Shown: positions 11,739 to 23,325, counted from the first letter of the stretch. The stretch is DNA of 64,000 nucleotides from Anodontia alba (GCA_964016985.1 OZ024824.1:121950839-122014838), one strand, 5' to 3'. The notes: generated by a model from the sequence alone, not told the origin. Numbers and translations: made by a program.

Positions 11739-11893
11739 AGGCTTTGCTTGGGGAAGAGAAAGCTAATCTTAGTGCTTTTCGTACGTTTGTTCGGTTTGTG
11801 CTTGTTTAGATTTGTCGTTTTCTCTTCTTCTTGGGGTCTGGGAAGGGCTGCGGTTTGTGATTGTGGCACTCCCTGGACTTTTCTCTTACCTTT
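11739..11893 (-). repeat. Repeat J, conserved segment
   Basis: Inverse copy: GGGGAAGAGAAAGCTAATC, TCTTGGGGTCTGGGAAGGGC, CTGGACTTTTCTCTTACC. Confidence 0.82.
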
Positions 11894-12294
11894 TTTCTTT
11901 TATAGATGTTATTCATTCGTGACCCTCATATGAATTTTCAAAAATCCAAGAATGGACAAATAGCAACAACAATATTTTGTATTGTCGAGTGCTTGGTAAT
12001 TCTAACCTCATCCTGTGCCCTAGGAAGACTGCTTAACGGTTGCAGACAGTGGTTTGTGTACGGATGCAGTGGCATATATGGTCCCTTCTTCAGTCTATAT
12101 TAAATGAAATAGTCCGATAGGCTGAGTTGTAATGCTTGGTTGCGAAAGAGTTCTGTTGCTTGGTTGATAACTTTGCTTCGCTCTCTATTTATACGGTGGT
12201 AAGTTGCGCCTCACCTCCCTCTATCTCTTTCAGTGGATTCTTGCCTATCTGCTGTTGTCTGTGGTCAAGCCCTCTATTTTGATTTAATGCAGTT

Positions 12295-12565
12295 TTGTGA
12301 GTATTCGTGTTTTACTGGGATGTTTCACTGAAAAGGTAGAGATCCCTATGACGACCGAACATATATTTGTAACGTTCAGCTGCACCAGAATTTCGATGGA
12401 GTAAAACTGATTTAAGCAGCCCAACCCTAGTAGTTGTCTCTGCTAACCATCTCAAGGTGATTTCTCTGAAGCAGTTCTTCTTTGTTTGTATGTCGGTAAT
12501 TGCAATTGTGCTCTTGTGTTTGTTCCGCATATAGTCCTCTCAGTGCCCATTGAGAGTTTTGCACG
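12295..12565 (-). repeat. Repeat J, internal fragment
   Basis: GTAGAGATCCCTATGACGAC, CCGAACATATATTTGTAACG and GTTCTTCTTTGTTTGTATGT match the middle of J in inverse orientation. Confidence 0.6.
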
Positions 12566-13395
12566 ATAAGTAGTAGACATGTAGAGTTAATACAAAGATA
12601 TTCAAAACGGTTCAAAACCATTAGCCACTAAATCGCCTCTCAATTTGAAATGCTTGGTACGGAGCATTCCATTGTGAATTGTTTCTCTGTGACAACCTAG
12701 GTATGAGCCGGAAATGTCGGTTAAAATCCTGGCTTTATTCTAGTTATTTTATTTGTAGACTTGTGGAGGCTGCTATGACAATGTTTACCTTACCGCCTTA
12801 TTACAATAATTCCCGTGCAACCACAATACGTATCCTTAATAGTCGCATACTATTACTTCGTGTCAAACTTATCCTAAAAGTCGAATAAATAGCTTTTACC
12901 ATATAGTAACGAACCTAGATAATTGTGCCAAAATAGCAAACAGCATAAATCGTTCCCATGCGCTCGCGATGGATATAAAATGACAGACTCAGCTACATCA
13001 GGCACATTATCATCATGTACCAGTCTTTTCGGTGATAATGATGTCTTGTAAACGCATTGCATGCAGATCAGACCGCGTAGATGTACTTGCCGATTTGATT
13101 TGAGTCTTTGTTGGAAGCACATTTCAAAGGTACGTTTTCCCACGTTGCAGCTCAAATGATTGTTCACTTCGCCAGAACGCATGTTTGATGGTTAACCTAG
13201 ACTGCGTGCTTGGTGGTTAACCTTGCCAACGTTTACAACATTGTACCCGCCTTAACTAGACGGCGGCAGATCAACGTAGTGACAACTCGAACCTAAGATG
13301 GTTAGTGTCTGATTATACTCGACTGTGGTCGGGCTCTTCGTTGTTCAACTGCTTTTCAATGTTTATACCCCGCCTCTGACAAATTTTTATTTCAG
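12566..13395. other. Unassigned stretch
   Basis: No gene recognised; frames of 60-100 codons lack known motifs. Confidence 0.4.
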
Positions 13396-13399
13396 GTCG

Positions 13400-13875
13400 G
13401 CTGTCCGTTTGTCCGTCCGTCTGTCCGTCAATAAGTCTGTCGTCCGTCCGTATTTTCGTTTCCGGTAAATGACGATGGATTATCATCAAATTTGTTTTGT
13501 ACATTGATATTGTGAAGATCTGGTTTGGGATTGCTAATGAGCAAATTTCATCATTTTTTACAGAGTTTTCTGCCCACATGTCCATATTTTCGTTTCCGAA
13601 TAATAAATGGGGTAAATAAACATAGACTTTCACCAAAGTTGGTTTGTGCATTGATATTGTAGAGATCTGGTTTGGGATTGCTAATGGGCACATTTCGTCA
13701 ATTTTGACAGTTATCTGCCCGCGACATACCCGAATATTTGCTTACGGACGTTAGCTTAAGAAACTACCAATGGATTTTCACCGAACGTGTTAGATGCATT
13801 GATATTGTGAAGATCTGTCTTGAGATTGCTAATGGGCAATTTTCGTCAATTTTTGAGTTATCTGCACGAGATACG
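13400..13875. repeat. ~150-180-bp tandem repeat, three units
   Basis: Each unit has CATTGATATTGTGAAGATCT followed by GGTTTGGGATTGCTAATGGG and ATTTCGTCA; a pyrimidine-rich GTCCGTCCGTCTGTCC stretch precedes. Confidence 0.8.
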
Positions 13876-13929
13876 ATAGTGGCGGGCTATTATCGTTTCA
13901 CGTTTTTTATTTCTTTTGCAATGGCATTC

Positions 13930-14165
13930 ACCTTGAAATCAAATCCTCGTCTTCGCATGTGCGCGAAGCAAAGATTCAAATCAGCTTTCGCATCTGCATA
14001 GTCTGAGCAAAGTCCGCATGAAAAAAAAAAAAACAAAAAAACTTTGCATCATTGGCTGTCCAAAATGCCCCCAAATGATATTCTGATCAGACTGTACGGA
14101 TGCGCAGGCTGATCTGAATCTTCACTGCGCACACATGTCCGATGGTACTTTTTTCAGATGTTGAG
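13930..14165. repeat. Family I repeat
   Basis: CATGTGCGCGAAGCAAAG, an A-rich stretch, CTGATCAGACTGTACGGATG, CGCAGGCTGATCTGAATC, TTCACTGCGCACACATGT. Confidence 0.65.
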
Positions 14166-14230
14166 GTTCATATCTTTTCTGTGTTTATCTATTAAAGAAT
14201 TAGGAAACGCCTATGCAGACCGAACGAGTA

Positions 14231-14340
14231 TCCCAGCGGGCACATGACGTAAATATAACGTCGCCTCAACGTCGATGCAACGTCATGACGTTGCATCGAC
14301 ATTGAGGCGACGTTATATTTACGTCATGTGGCTGCCGGGA
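14231..14340. mobile_element. Zero-loop palindrome D
   Basis: About 110 bp from CCCAGCGGGCACATGACGT to the near-perfect inverse ACGTCATGTGGCTGCCGGG. The centre AACGTCATGACGTT has no loop. Termini (CCCAG/GGG) resemble family C, but the arms are unrelated. Confidence 0.82.
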
Positions 14341-14616
14341 TGTGTTGATGACATCAGAACTAAGGGCGAGAACTGAGTACTAATAAAAGTTCATTTAGCA
14401 CAGCTTCCCTACCAACTCCCAAAATGCATTCTTGTTCTGACTCGACATTTCTAGGGCGGTTTCTATCCATTTGGTCGTTCTAATTTAGTGGACGTGTTGC
14501 TTTATGCTATCATACATGTAAAAAAAAACCTTCCCTAATGGGTATAAATTAGATGCGATAGGAGCTATTCATACAGATAGTAAAATCGTACTTATACATC
14601 GCTTTTTATTTAATCA

Positions 14617-14617
<1 letters not shown>

Positions 14618-14671
<54 letters not shown>
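14618..14671. repeat. (ATT)n microsatellite
   Basis: Eighteen uninterrupted ATT units. Confidence 0.95.
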
Positions 14672-15368
14672 GAAATATAAGTGAAGATTAGGAATTCACG
14701 TCGAAACATCAATAGTCAGGCGCAAACCATCTGAATAAGTTTGAGGAGGGAGACATCATTTAGTCTGAGGATCGACTCACCGTCTGGCAATGAAAAGGAA
14801 AGAAAAGTTATCAATCATAATTGTGTTAACAACCGTGCATACAGTAAAATCTCAGAACAACCTTTATCTACCTTCAGTAATGATCGAGTATGCTGGGAAC
14901 AGCAAAATAGTTTGGCTCTCCTGTATCATATATTTTTCAGAGATAACTTAATACCCAAACAGCTCTTAGAATTTCTTCAGCTGGAAAACCAAATAAATAT
15001 TTCTCGTGTTCATAGCAGGTCGACTACTACGTCTAACATACAAAACGACAATGGACTCTAATTTGCGCTTAGAAATTTATATCGGTCGGGCAAGAGAAGT
15101 AAAAGAAATAACAGCGCCACAGTTTATTCATCTGCATAGATACTTTACGGTCGTTACAGACAATACTCACTGCTTAAAAATCTAGGTACAAACGGTCTAA
15201 AATAAGTTATAAAAGAAGGTAAGTTTTAGTCTGTGTCAGAAGGTTGCCGCTTGCTCGATGTGTGTGGCGGACCTATTGTGTTCCAATTTGGTGTTTTCTT
15301 TTGTTCCGGTTGCAGATCGCTTTAACGACCTTCTTCTTTGTTTCATCATAGTGTTTGTGATGTTTATA

Positions 15369-15702
15369 CAGTCAACTCTCGTTATCTCGAACTCGCTTAT
15401 CTCGAATAACCGCTTATCTCGAAGTGAAAATCTGGTCCCTGTTTTCACACAGAGATCTACCAACAGGCAACAAAATATTGTGGAAAAGAGGAGAAATTGC
15501 TCCTTAGGAGCAATTTATCCTCTTTTTCCACAATATTTTCAATATATCCCTAACTTAGGAGTCAAATTAAAGATTCATTCTGTTAAAGGTGGTTGTTCGA
15601 TTAATTGTTTTCCTCAGGTCCGCAAATCTGATATGTCGAAGTACGGATATCTCGAAGTGTTTCATAGAGTCCCTTGGATTTCGAGATAACGAGAGTCGAC
15701 TG
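15369..15702. mobile_element. pogo/Tigger-like MITE F1
   Basis: CAGTCAACTCTCGTTATCTC to GATAACGAGAGTCGACTG with flanking TA. Central palindrome GAGAAATTGCTCCTTAGG. Confidence 0.82.
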
Positions 15703-15884
15703 TATTTGTATTAATGTGACGTTTCCCTAATGTGGCAGAGGAACGCTATCTGTACTATCAAACACATATTTGTATTATGTAGCTGCATCAGAAGCGAGTA
15801 AAATTAGTTTATGACACTAAACCAGTAGGCTTCCTACTCCCTCTGTTGAATTCCTTCGTGCTTTGATTATTGCAAACGGCCTCT

Positions 15885-16350
15885 AAGATACGAGTACGGC
15901 GGTTCGGGTCTCAGATGACGGCCTCTTCGTAAAACTTTAACCAATGGGTTGGGGCGTGATGATTTGTCTTTGGCTTGGCCTAACTATTGGTTTCATTTAC
16001 TCTGTCACACAGTAGAATTAGTCATGAGTGCTTGTCTTTGTTTATCATAGTGATGAATATGATTTTTTTGTTTTCACTTTGATGCATTGACTGAGTTGGG
16101 AGCCTTTAAGCGAACCGAATTTTTATGTGTGTGCGTGTGTGTGTGTTGAGAGAGCTAGTCTTGGTGCTTTTCGTACGTTTGTTCCATTTGCGCTTGTTTT
16201 GGTTTTGTCTGTTTCCTCTTCCTCTTGGTGTCTGGGAGGGGCTGCGGTTTGTGATTGTGGCGCTCCCTGGGCTTTTCTCTTACCTTTTTTGTCATTGTTT
16301 GTTCGTCATCTCTCCTTCTTTCGGTGCCTCATGAAGGTGTGCTTCTAGGT
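15885..16350 (-). repeat. Repeat J, longer copy
   Basis: Inverse of the copy at 40005-40470: shares GATGCATTGACTGAGTTGGG followed by AGCCTTTA, and GGCGGTTCGGGTCTCAGATG. Ends with the 150-bp segment and CTCTCCTTCTTTCGGTGCCT. Confidence 0.8.
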
Positions 16351-16776
16351 TGTGGGCCTTCCTAGGAAAAGCATTCATTTTGTTACGTTTACACGAGTTG
16401 AACAGTCTATGAAATATTCTTTTCCTACAATTTTAAATACTATCACCAACGTCGGGTTCTGTTAGGATTCGATTCTTTGTATATGTAGAGTTTCCTGCTT
16501 GCTTTCCTGCATTCTTAGCCCCTCCAAAAAAGGAGAGCAATTTTTTTCCTGTTTAAGAATATTCCTTTTTAGACGTAAGACTAACAGTTCTGATATTCTT
16601 TGACGTTGAGGTGTAGCGGGACAGGTTGAAGTAAATAGGTTCAGGAAAACGTTTTTTATGCATAGCAGACATGCGAATCCTCTTTTTATTGCTAAAATAC
16701 AATGTTCGTTAATCTGATATATTTTCTGTATTCTTTTACTTTTTTTCTCTTTTGATATTAATTTTCTCTTTTGGCT

Positions 16777-16992
16777 TCAGTACTTTTGTAAGTCTTCAAA
16801 AGTAATCAACTTTTCTGATGAGCTGAGTTGCTTGCATAAATGATCTCGTAAGCTGCGATACAGCATCATATAAGCTGAGACATTACAAAAACTGTATAGC
16901 CAAACAAGCCATGCATACACGAAGTCTTCTAAGTGTATTGGCAGTTCTCTAAGAAAAATATTTGAACTTAATGCCACAACAAAAAGATTACA
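16777..16992 (-). pseudogene. GPCR C-terminal fragment (TM7 and helix 8)
   Basis: A short minus-strand frame whose middle aligns position by position with a class A receptor TM7: a W in the helix, N nine residues later, then NVSAY where NPxxY is expected, followed by LYRSLRDHL, which matches the helix-8 pattern (R at +5, R at +8 and L at +11 after the tyrosine). It ends in a TGA after a short tail. The same frame continues upstream to 17313 through one in-frame TAA (16993-16995), with a hydrophobic stretch that lacks a recognisable CWxP motif. It may be a decayed single-exon receptor or the last exon of a split one. It is not closely similar to the receptor at 3119-4162. Confidence 0.45.
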
Positions 16993-17544
16993 TTATAGTC
17001 GCATTGAGCATATCTGTGGCATGATAATTAAGAAAAATGAAGTAAAAGAGACTGCAAACATACCTTCAAAAATACTGATAAACAAAATAAAAAGAAAATG
17101 AATGCGCCCATGGCAGAGATTACTTAGGCGTGTGATCTTGTATTTTGGTGTAAGCGCTCGAACAAAACAACAAAAAAAACACACAACTGAAATTTTAATA
17201 CGATTAAAAGGGCGGCCCCATTTACGCAGGGTTTTCTCTGTCCGTTCTCTTATGAAAATCAAAACTTGTTTCGGGCCAGTATTTTCAAAAATATATCTGG
17301 TAGGTTGATGCACGTGGTTTATCTTTATTAAATCACGTCGTTTTGCTAATAATTTTGTGTCGTGATATGGTCAAAATAAGAATAATATCGGTATGTTCCA
17401 AAGGACAAAGTGAAGGTCTATATTCTGCCTATTCAAAATGACGTTTTCCATGTAAGTCACGCTTAGAGCTAATCGTATCAATGCTCTTAGTAATTATTAC
17501 GGTGAAACAGGTCTATTGTCGGTATAACAATAAAAAATAAAAAA

Positions 17545-18085
17545 AAAAAAACATTGCCTTTGGAAACAAAGAACACACAAAATCACGAAAATCGGAGACT
17601 CGGTTTGAATGAGTCTCTTCATATGCAACACTGTAGTTTGCGAGACTGCATACGCCCCTAGCACCGGCGGTATTCAATTTTCAAAATAACCATGATAGGC
17701 TCAATGATCCCAAAGGAAATTAAATATAACCTGCACTATGATGATGTACGGGGAGACATTTGTACGGCCGCCACACACGGCACAACACCAGCTACTGTAG
17801 ATTAAAAAAAAAGTCAAAAAGGATTGCAATTTGGAAACAAAAAGAAAAACACAAAATCGCGAAAATCGGAGACGCGGTTTGATTGAGTCTCTTCATATGC
17901 AACTGTAGTTTGCGAGACTGCATATGTTTCCCTCCCCCGCAACCCAGCCCCCACCCCCATCCACACGCCTAGCACTGGCTTAATGGTATTCAATTTTCAA
18001 AATAACCAGGATGGGCTCTATGATCCCAAAGGAAATTAAATATTACCTGCACTATGATGATATACGGGGAGACTTTTTACAAGCC
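17545..18085 (-). repeat. Two family K tandem units, inverted relative to 7925
   Basis: GCCTTTGGAAACAAAGAACA, GAGACTCGGTTTGAATGAGT, AATGATCCCAAAGGAAATTA, ACGGCCGCCACACACGGCAC. The second unit starts near 17825. A further piece is at 19195-19290. Confidence 0.83.
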
Positions 18086-18164
18086 ATGTTTGACGAAACA
18101 GATCAACAAAAAACTCAAAATATTAACGCATCTGTTATGCAGCTATAATATATATATATATGTA

Positions 18165-18990
18165 AAGACACTCAGACAAAGCCACAATCACGAGGTACGT
18201 CCACAAACAACACATATGAAACAACAGACGCACAAACAAAGACGAACAGCAACAGAGGAACCGCCTTGGAACAGTCAGTAGGAAAACTACTGGGGGCTTA
18301 AAGTAGTTTTACTCGCGCTAAATCTCACCCTTAATTCTGATGCAGCTCCAAATATAACTGTATGTACGATTAGCATAGGGGTAATCTACCTCATCTATGA
18401 AATATCACAGTGTACACATGTACAGTCGACTCTCGTTATCTCGAATTCCAAGGGACTCTCTGAAATACTTCGATATCCGTACCTCGACATATCAGATTTG
18501 TAAAATTGAGGAAGAAATAATTCGAACAACCACATTTAACAAATATATATGTAATTGGACTCTTGAAGTTAGAGATATATTGAAAATATTGTGGAAAAGA
18601 GGAGAAATTGCTCCTCAGGAGCAATTTCTCCTCTTTTCCACAATATTTTCTACCTGTTGTAGATTTTCATGTTAAAGCAGGGACCAGATTTTCACATCGA
18701 GATAAGCGGTTATTCGAGATAAGCGAGGTCGAGATAACGAGAGTCAACTGTAATCAGAAAGACTGTTATGAAACACAAGAAATGGCTCCATGACGGTCTG
18801 AAACCAGAACTGGACCACGATGAGCTAGACCATAGACATCGATAATCAGGCACCGATCATCTGAACCAAACGGATGAGCGATCCGTCATTTAGTCTGAGG
18901 ACCAACCAGCGTCGTACAATTAAAAAGGAAAGCAAAGTTATCAATCATAATTGGGTTAATGACCGTGCATGTTGTTTGCCGCAGAATATC
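18165..18990 (+). repeat. Repeat J interrupted by MITE F2
   Basis: CACAATCACGAGGTACGTCC, GGAACCGCCTTGGAACAGTC, AGTTTTACTCGCGC, then F2 (18423-18750), then GACGGTCTGAAACCAGAAC and TTTAGTCTGAGGACCAACC and CAATCATAATTGGGTTAATG. Confidence 0.8.
18423..18750. mobile_element. pogo/Tigger-like MITE F2 nested in a J repeat
   Basis: CAGTCGACTCTCGTTATCTC to GATAACGAGAGTCAACTG, TA on both sides, central AGGAGAAATTGCTCCTCAGG. J sequence continues across the insertion. Confidence 0.85.
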
Positions 18991-19820
18991 CATGTTGTTA
19001 CCTATCTTTTTTATAGCGAAGGTTCTCTTGGAAACACCGAACAAATAAGAGAACAAAAATCAAAATCTCGGTTTCATCCAAGCTCTTCTAATGACAGCAA
19101 TATGCATACACTCTCTAATACTGGTGTAAGCGGAACCAGATTTTCCAAGCTATCAAAATAGGCTAAGTTATCTCAAGAAAGAAAAAATAAAAATAAACGC
19201 TGCACTAGGATGAATTACGGGGAGACGTTTTACGGCCACAATACGACACTTAACACCAGTTCATAAAAGTCAAATAAAATCTATAAAGGTTGCCTTCTTG
19301 AAAATGTGTTTAGGGTTGAGCCTAGACTCTGTAAATGTATGGAGATCTTGCTAATGGTATGCTTAAAGAGGATAGAAAATTGTTAACTGTGATTGAGTAA
19401 ACCACTAAGGATATAGTCTGTCAAATAACAAGTACGAGTACAGTGTATCCTATCCTTTTATATAGATCAATAACCATTTTGTATTATTCCGAAAAATTTG
19501 ACGTAGCAACAAATATCTTTACCCTTGACTATATACGTGCATAAAGCCATAAAAATTTAAAAGACTGCTCTCTTTTGTACCATTGGGCCAATTTTCGCGA
19601 AATTTCATGTGGAGCCTACTGTTGTCTGTATGGATGTCGAGGAAAGGCAAAAAAAAAAAAAAAAAGGAACAAACAAAAAAATACAAAGCATCGAAAGGGA
19701 TAAGACTAACACACAAACAGAACGTTTAAGAAGAAAAGGAACTGCAATAGAAACACCGCCTTGGATCGGTATATATAAAGAGTGGATTTAAATTTATCAA
19801 TATCGAATGACATAAAATTT

Positions 19821-20234
19821 ATGTCCAACAGGACAACTTTGATCTTGATATTGTAGTTTTTTCTATTTTGAATGGCAATATCCCTTGTGTTACAGCCTAT
19901 GGTGTATATATTTCTCAGTTTATTCGCTTTGCTATAGCATCTAGTGAAGTCAGTGACAATACAATTTTAACTGCAAAACTTTTAATAAGGGGCACCGGTA
20001 TCCTAAGCTACGTAAAACATTTTCTATTTATATTGCCATCATTCTGAATTAATGTCCAAATATAATGTTGGTTTGGAAACATTTCTACGATAAGGTCTGT
20101 CGGAATTTTATGGAGACTTGCTCTATAAATTAAGTAAGATGGTTGGCAAAACGGATTTTTCGGAACAATTTAAAAAGGTTGTCACTCGCCATAAAATCAT
20201 AGATGACAACATGGGTACTCTGGGGCAAACTGCA
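19821..20234 (+). mobile_element. Decayed reverse transcriptase C-terminal fragment
   Basis: A stretch beginning DNFDLDIVVFSILNGNIP, then AYGVYISQFIRFAIASSE, KYNVGLETFL, SEFYGDLLYKLSKMVGKTDF and EQFKKVVTRHK, spread over frames. It is the same retroelement family as 9590-10000, from the part downstream of the YLDD box. It is cut at its 3' end by pogo-like element E1 at a TA. Confidence 0.6.
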
Positions 20235-20236
20235 TA

Positions 20237-20592
20237 CAGTCGAACTTCAATGGCTCGAACACCTTTGGGACCATGGAAAAGTGTTCGAGCCATGGGTAGT
20301 TCGAGCCAATGAAGGTTAATCATGGCGCCAGGTCGGGAAGCAAATATCGATAATTCTGGGAAATCTATCGATCTTCTACACAATAATTTATGTTGAGTGT
20401 ACTCATTAGAATCGCCTCGAAGAAGCGATTCTAATTAGTATACGCAACATACAATTTTTTGATAAAATAAGAAAATTTCCTTAAATATTTGTTTTATTAA
20501 GCTATCGGAAGAATTTCGTATGGACTCAAAAACGAGTTCGAATTAGCCATGGTAAACGAGCCATCGGTGTTCGAGTTATCGAGGTTTGACTG
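20237..20592. mobile_element. pogo/Tigger-like MITE E1
   Basis: TA-flanked, CAGTCGAACTTCAATGGC to the imperfect inverse CGAGGTTTGACTG, with internal GTTCGAGCCAT repeats and a central AATCGCCTCGAAGAAGCGATT hairpin (20410-20430). The TA at both ends fits Tc1/mariner/pogo target duplication. Confidence 0.75.
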
Positions 20593-20639
20593 TACATGAA
20601 CGTTAACTTAGTCATGGATGATCACTTGCTTCCCTTTTT

Positions 20640-21110
20640 AATTGCACGACGATGAGTCTGTCCTCCAACTAAATGACGGCTCCGTCCTCAATCTGTTTGA
20701 GACGGTCGGAGCTTGCCGACCAATGTCTGCGGACGGGCCCATCGTGATCCGTTTTGGTTTTCTTATGTTCTGGCGACAGATCGCCACTGAGCCCTTTGCT
20801 TTGTTTCATCGTGTTTGTGATTATCTGTGTTTCACCGTGATTTCACTGATGAGGAGAGGACCCCTATGCGGACCAAATATATCCCCCACTCTGACCTTTT
20901 TTTCTACTGTTCGTTCTAAGACGGTCTTTCTGTTGCAGGTCTTTGTTCGTGCGTTGGTGTTTCTTAGCTAATCTTAGTGCTTTTCGTACGTTTGTTCGAT
21001 TAACACTTGTTTAGATTTGTCGGTTTCCTCTTCCTCTTGGTGTCTGGGAAGAGCTGCGGTTTGTGATTGTGGCACTCCCTGGATTTTTCTCTTACTTTTT
21101 TGTTTCATAT
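20640..21110 (-). repeat. Repeat J, longer copy
   Basis: GCACGACGATGAGTCTGTCC, TTTCACTGATGAGGAGAGGA, CGTACGTTTGTTCGATTAAC, TGGCACTCCCTGGATTTTTC. Confidence 0.75.
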
Positions 21111-22429
21111 GTATCGTTCGATGAATTATTCTTGTTTATCGTTTCTACTTTTTGGTGCCTCGTGAAGTTTATGCCTTTTACATTCTGTGTCCTGTTCGTT
21201 GTCGTACTGTTGTGTTTAGTAGATCCTGACTAGCATTGTGATCACCTTGTTTGGAAGAGGAAACTGGCTGCTTTGCCTTTCTTTAGTTTGTAGTTTGTGT
21301 TTTCTCTGTCATGGCTTGTTTGCACTTCCTCTTGGTGTCATCGGTAGGCAATGTTCTGCGACTGTGGCTCTTCTTTGGCATCTTCTATACTATCCACTGT
21401 GACCTTTTTGGTCAATATCAAGGTTTATTTCCTGTTCTTTTACATTCAGTTTGGGTTATTGATGAAGGGTCATCTTTCAAATTGAATTAAAGATGTGTGG
21501 TAGAAACATAATGCATGCTAAACCTGCTTAATATTCGTTATGTACTCATGGCAGGTTCTGGGCGCAAAGGACACGCGATTTGGACACATGCTATTTCGTC
21601 CACCGGTAGGAAATGCTCTGTGATTGTGATTCTTCCTAGACATCTTTATTATTACGATGTGGTGACTGTGAGTAGCTTAATAGTGCTGATATGATATTTA
21701 TGTATATAACGTTATAGGCTGTCTGATTCATCTCAATCGTCTCTCATGTTTATATTTGAACAACAATTTTACATTCATGTGAGATATATGTGATATCTTA
21801 ATGTATATGATGCATAACGTGGGAAGAGAGTTCTTATGCCATATGCGAACAGTAAAGGCCTGCATATCCGTGCAGTCTGAACTGATCATTCTCTGTGCGT
21901 CGACATATACTATAATATCCACTAAATCTGTAAGCGGGCAACGACGGCCCAGATCAGCCTGTGTAAATGCATAGGGTGATCTGAGATTACGGTGTCCGCA
22001 AATTGCGTAAGGGCCCTTTTTGTGCGTTGAACATCATATGGTAAACTGACGAAACAGTAATAAATCATATTAATATCATATTGCTGATAATTATATCGCT
22101 GAATATCATTTAAGTTATTAACTATAATCCGATTTATTTAGTGTTTGACACGTACAATTATTTGTATCGTATCGTCCGCTGTTTTCTTTACAATCATTAT
22201 AAGTTTAGCTGTATGTGCAACACTTCGTAGTAATAATCATGGTGAAAGGAAATGTCTAATTGCTAATATGTCTAATTGCACGGCCCGTCAATGTTGGGCG
22301 ATAAGGCCAATCTTGGTTTGTGCTCAAAAATCAAGCCGACTTTGTATCATCAATTCTTTCGGTCTCGTTTTTGATTGGTCGAAATTGTTCATTGGTGTTT
22401 CGTTAAAGCGGTTGTATTTTTTTATAAAT
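21111..22429. other. Mostly unassigned stretch
   Basis: Contains a J-like tail and one family I repeat (21845-22025). A frame from 22145 begins hydrophobic like a signal peptide but uses TTG and has no recognised domain. Confidence 0.4.
21845..22025. repeat. Family I repeat
   Basis: GCATATCCGTGCAGTCTG, TATCCACTAAATCTGTAAGC, CCCAGATCAGCCTGTG; ends GGGCCCTTTTTGTGCG. Confidence 0.55.
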
Positions 22430-22495
22430 TTAAGCAACGGAGATCGCGGTTAGTAGCTGGATGGGTGACCGCGGTGCTTGACTTACTGGAAGACC
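22430..22495 (+). ncRNA. 5S rRNA-like fragment
   Basis: Contains AAGCAACGG (compare 5S box A AAGCAGGG) and GGTTAGTAGCTGGATGGGTG followed by ACCGC, close to the 5S 3' internal-promoter region GGTTAGTACTTGGATGGGAG. The 5' half of 5S is missing. It is a pseudogene or the promoter part of a 5S-derived SINE, followed by a long T-rich and GT-rich tract. Confidence 0.5.
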
Positions 22496-22544
22496 CAATA
22501 TTTGTGTTTGTTTGTTTTTTGTTTGTTTGTTTTTGTTTTTTGTT

Positions 22545-22545
<1 letters not shown>

Positions 22546-22575
<30 letters not shown>

Positions 22576-22588
22576 GTTGTTGTTTTTT

Positions 22589-22667
<79 letters not shown>

Positions 22668-22700
22668 GTTGTTGTTGTTTTCTTTCTTTTTTTTTTTTGT
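22546..22700. repeat. Poly(T) then (GT)n then (TTG)n tract
   Basis: T-rich 22546-22610, 27 GT units 22611-22664, then TTG and T runs. It lies directly downstream of the 5S-like fragment. Confidence 0.95.
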
Positions 22701-23325
22701 TGTTGTTGGTTGTTTTTTTAAGGATTATGAGATCTGGAAATATCCTCTAGCTCACTGTCAAGTTTCAATTCGATCGGTTGCGAATTAACAAAGACGAAAA
22801 ACATCATATACCTAGTGTTTTATTGTCTATGGGAGTGACATTTTGCAAATAACTCATTTCATAATCGATCGACTTGAAATTTGATAGAAAAGTAATGATA
22901 GGCTAACATTTTATAATATGTAAAAAAAATCACAAATATACAGTCGTGTGCCTGTGGACAAACACTACAGAAAGACTATACGGGTCGTGCATAGCTGCAA
23001 GAGCTGGTTATTGTATCAATTGTAATATATCTAGCTGTAGAAGTTTAACCACAAGTATTTTTTTCTATTCATGATAAATTAAGTTCTCGTCTTACAGCTA
23101 ATTCTTTCTAGAGTGTATGTTTACATCGGGGTTTATATATTGTTTCTGTGTATAATGTACATAATGTATGTATGTTAATTTCAATGAATGTTAAGTTTTG
23201 AGGACAACATGTTACAATCTATGCGTTTATACTTAACCCATTTACGTCGAATGGACTCTTCTACTACAACTCTTTGGACTAATCTATTTTTATGATGTCT
23301 ATATTTTATAGAAATTTAAGTATTT

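Noticed and set aside
15258..15689. 143-codon plus-strand frame
   Set aside because: Its second half is MITE F1; the open frame is maintained by the palindrome, with no protein similarity recognised.
22145..22453. 102-codon frame starting with a signal-peptide-like segment
   Set aside because: It starts at TTG, has no domain, and runs into the 5S-like fragment; treated as chance.
22375..22788. Long T/GT-encoded frames (poly-Phe, Cys-Val repeats)
   Set aside because: They are translations of poly(T) and (GT)n microsatellite and not proteins.
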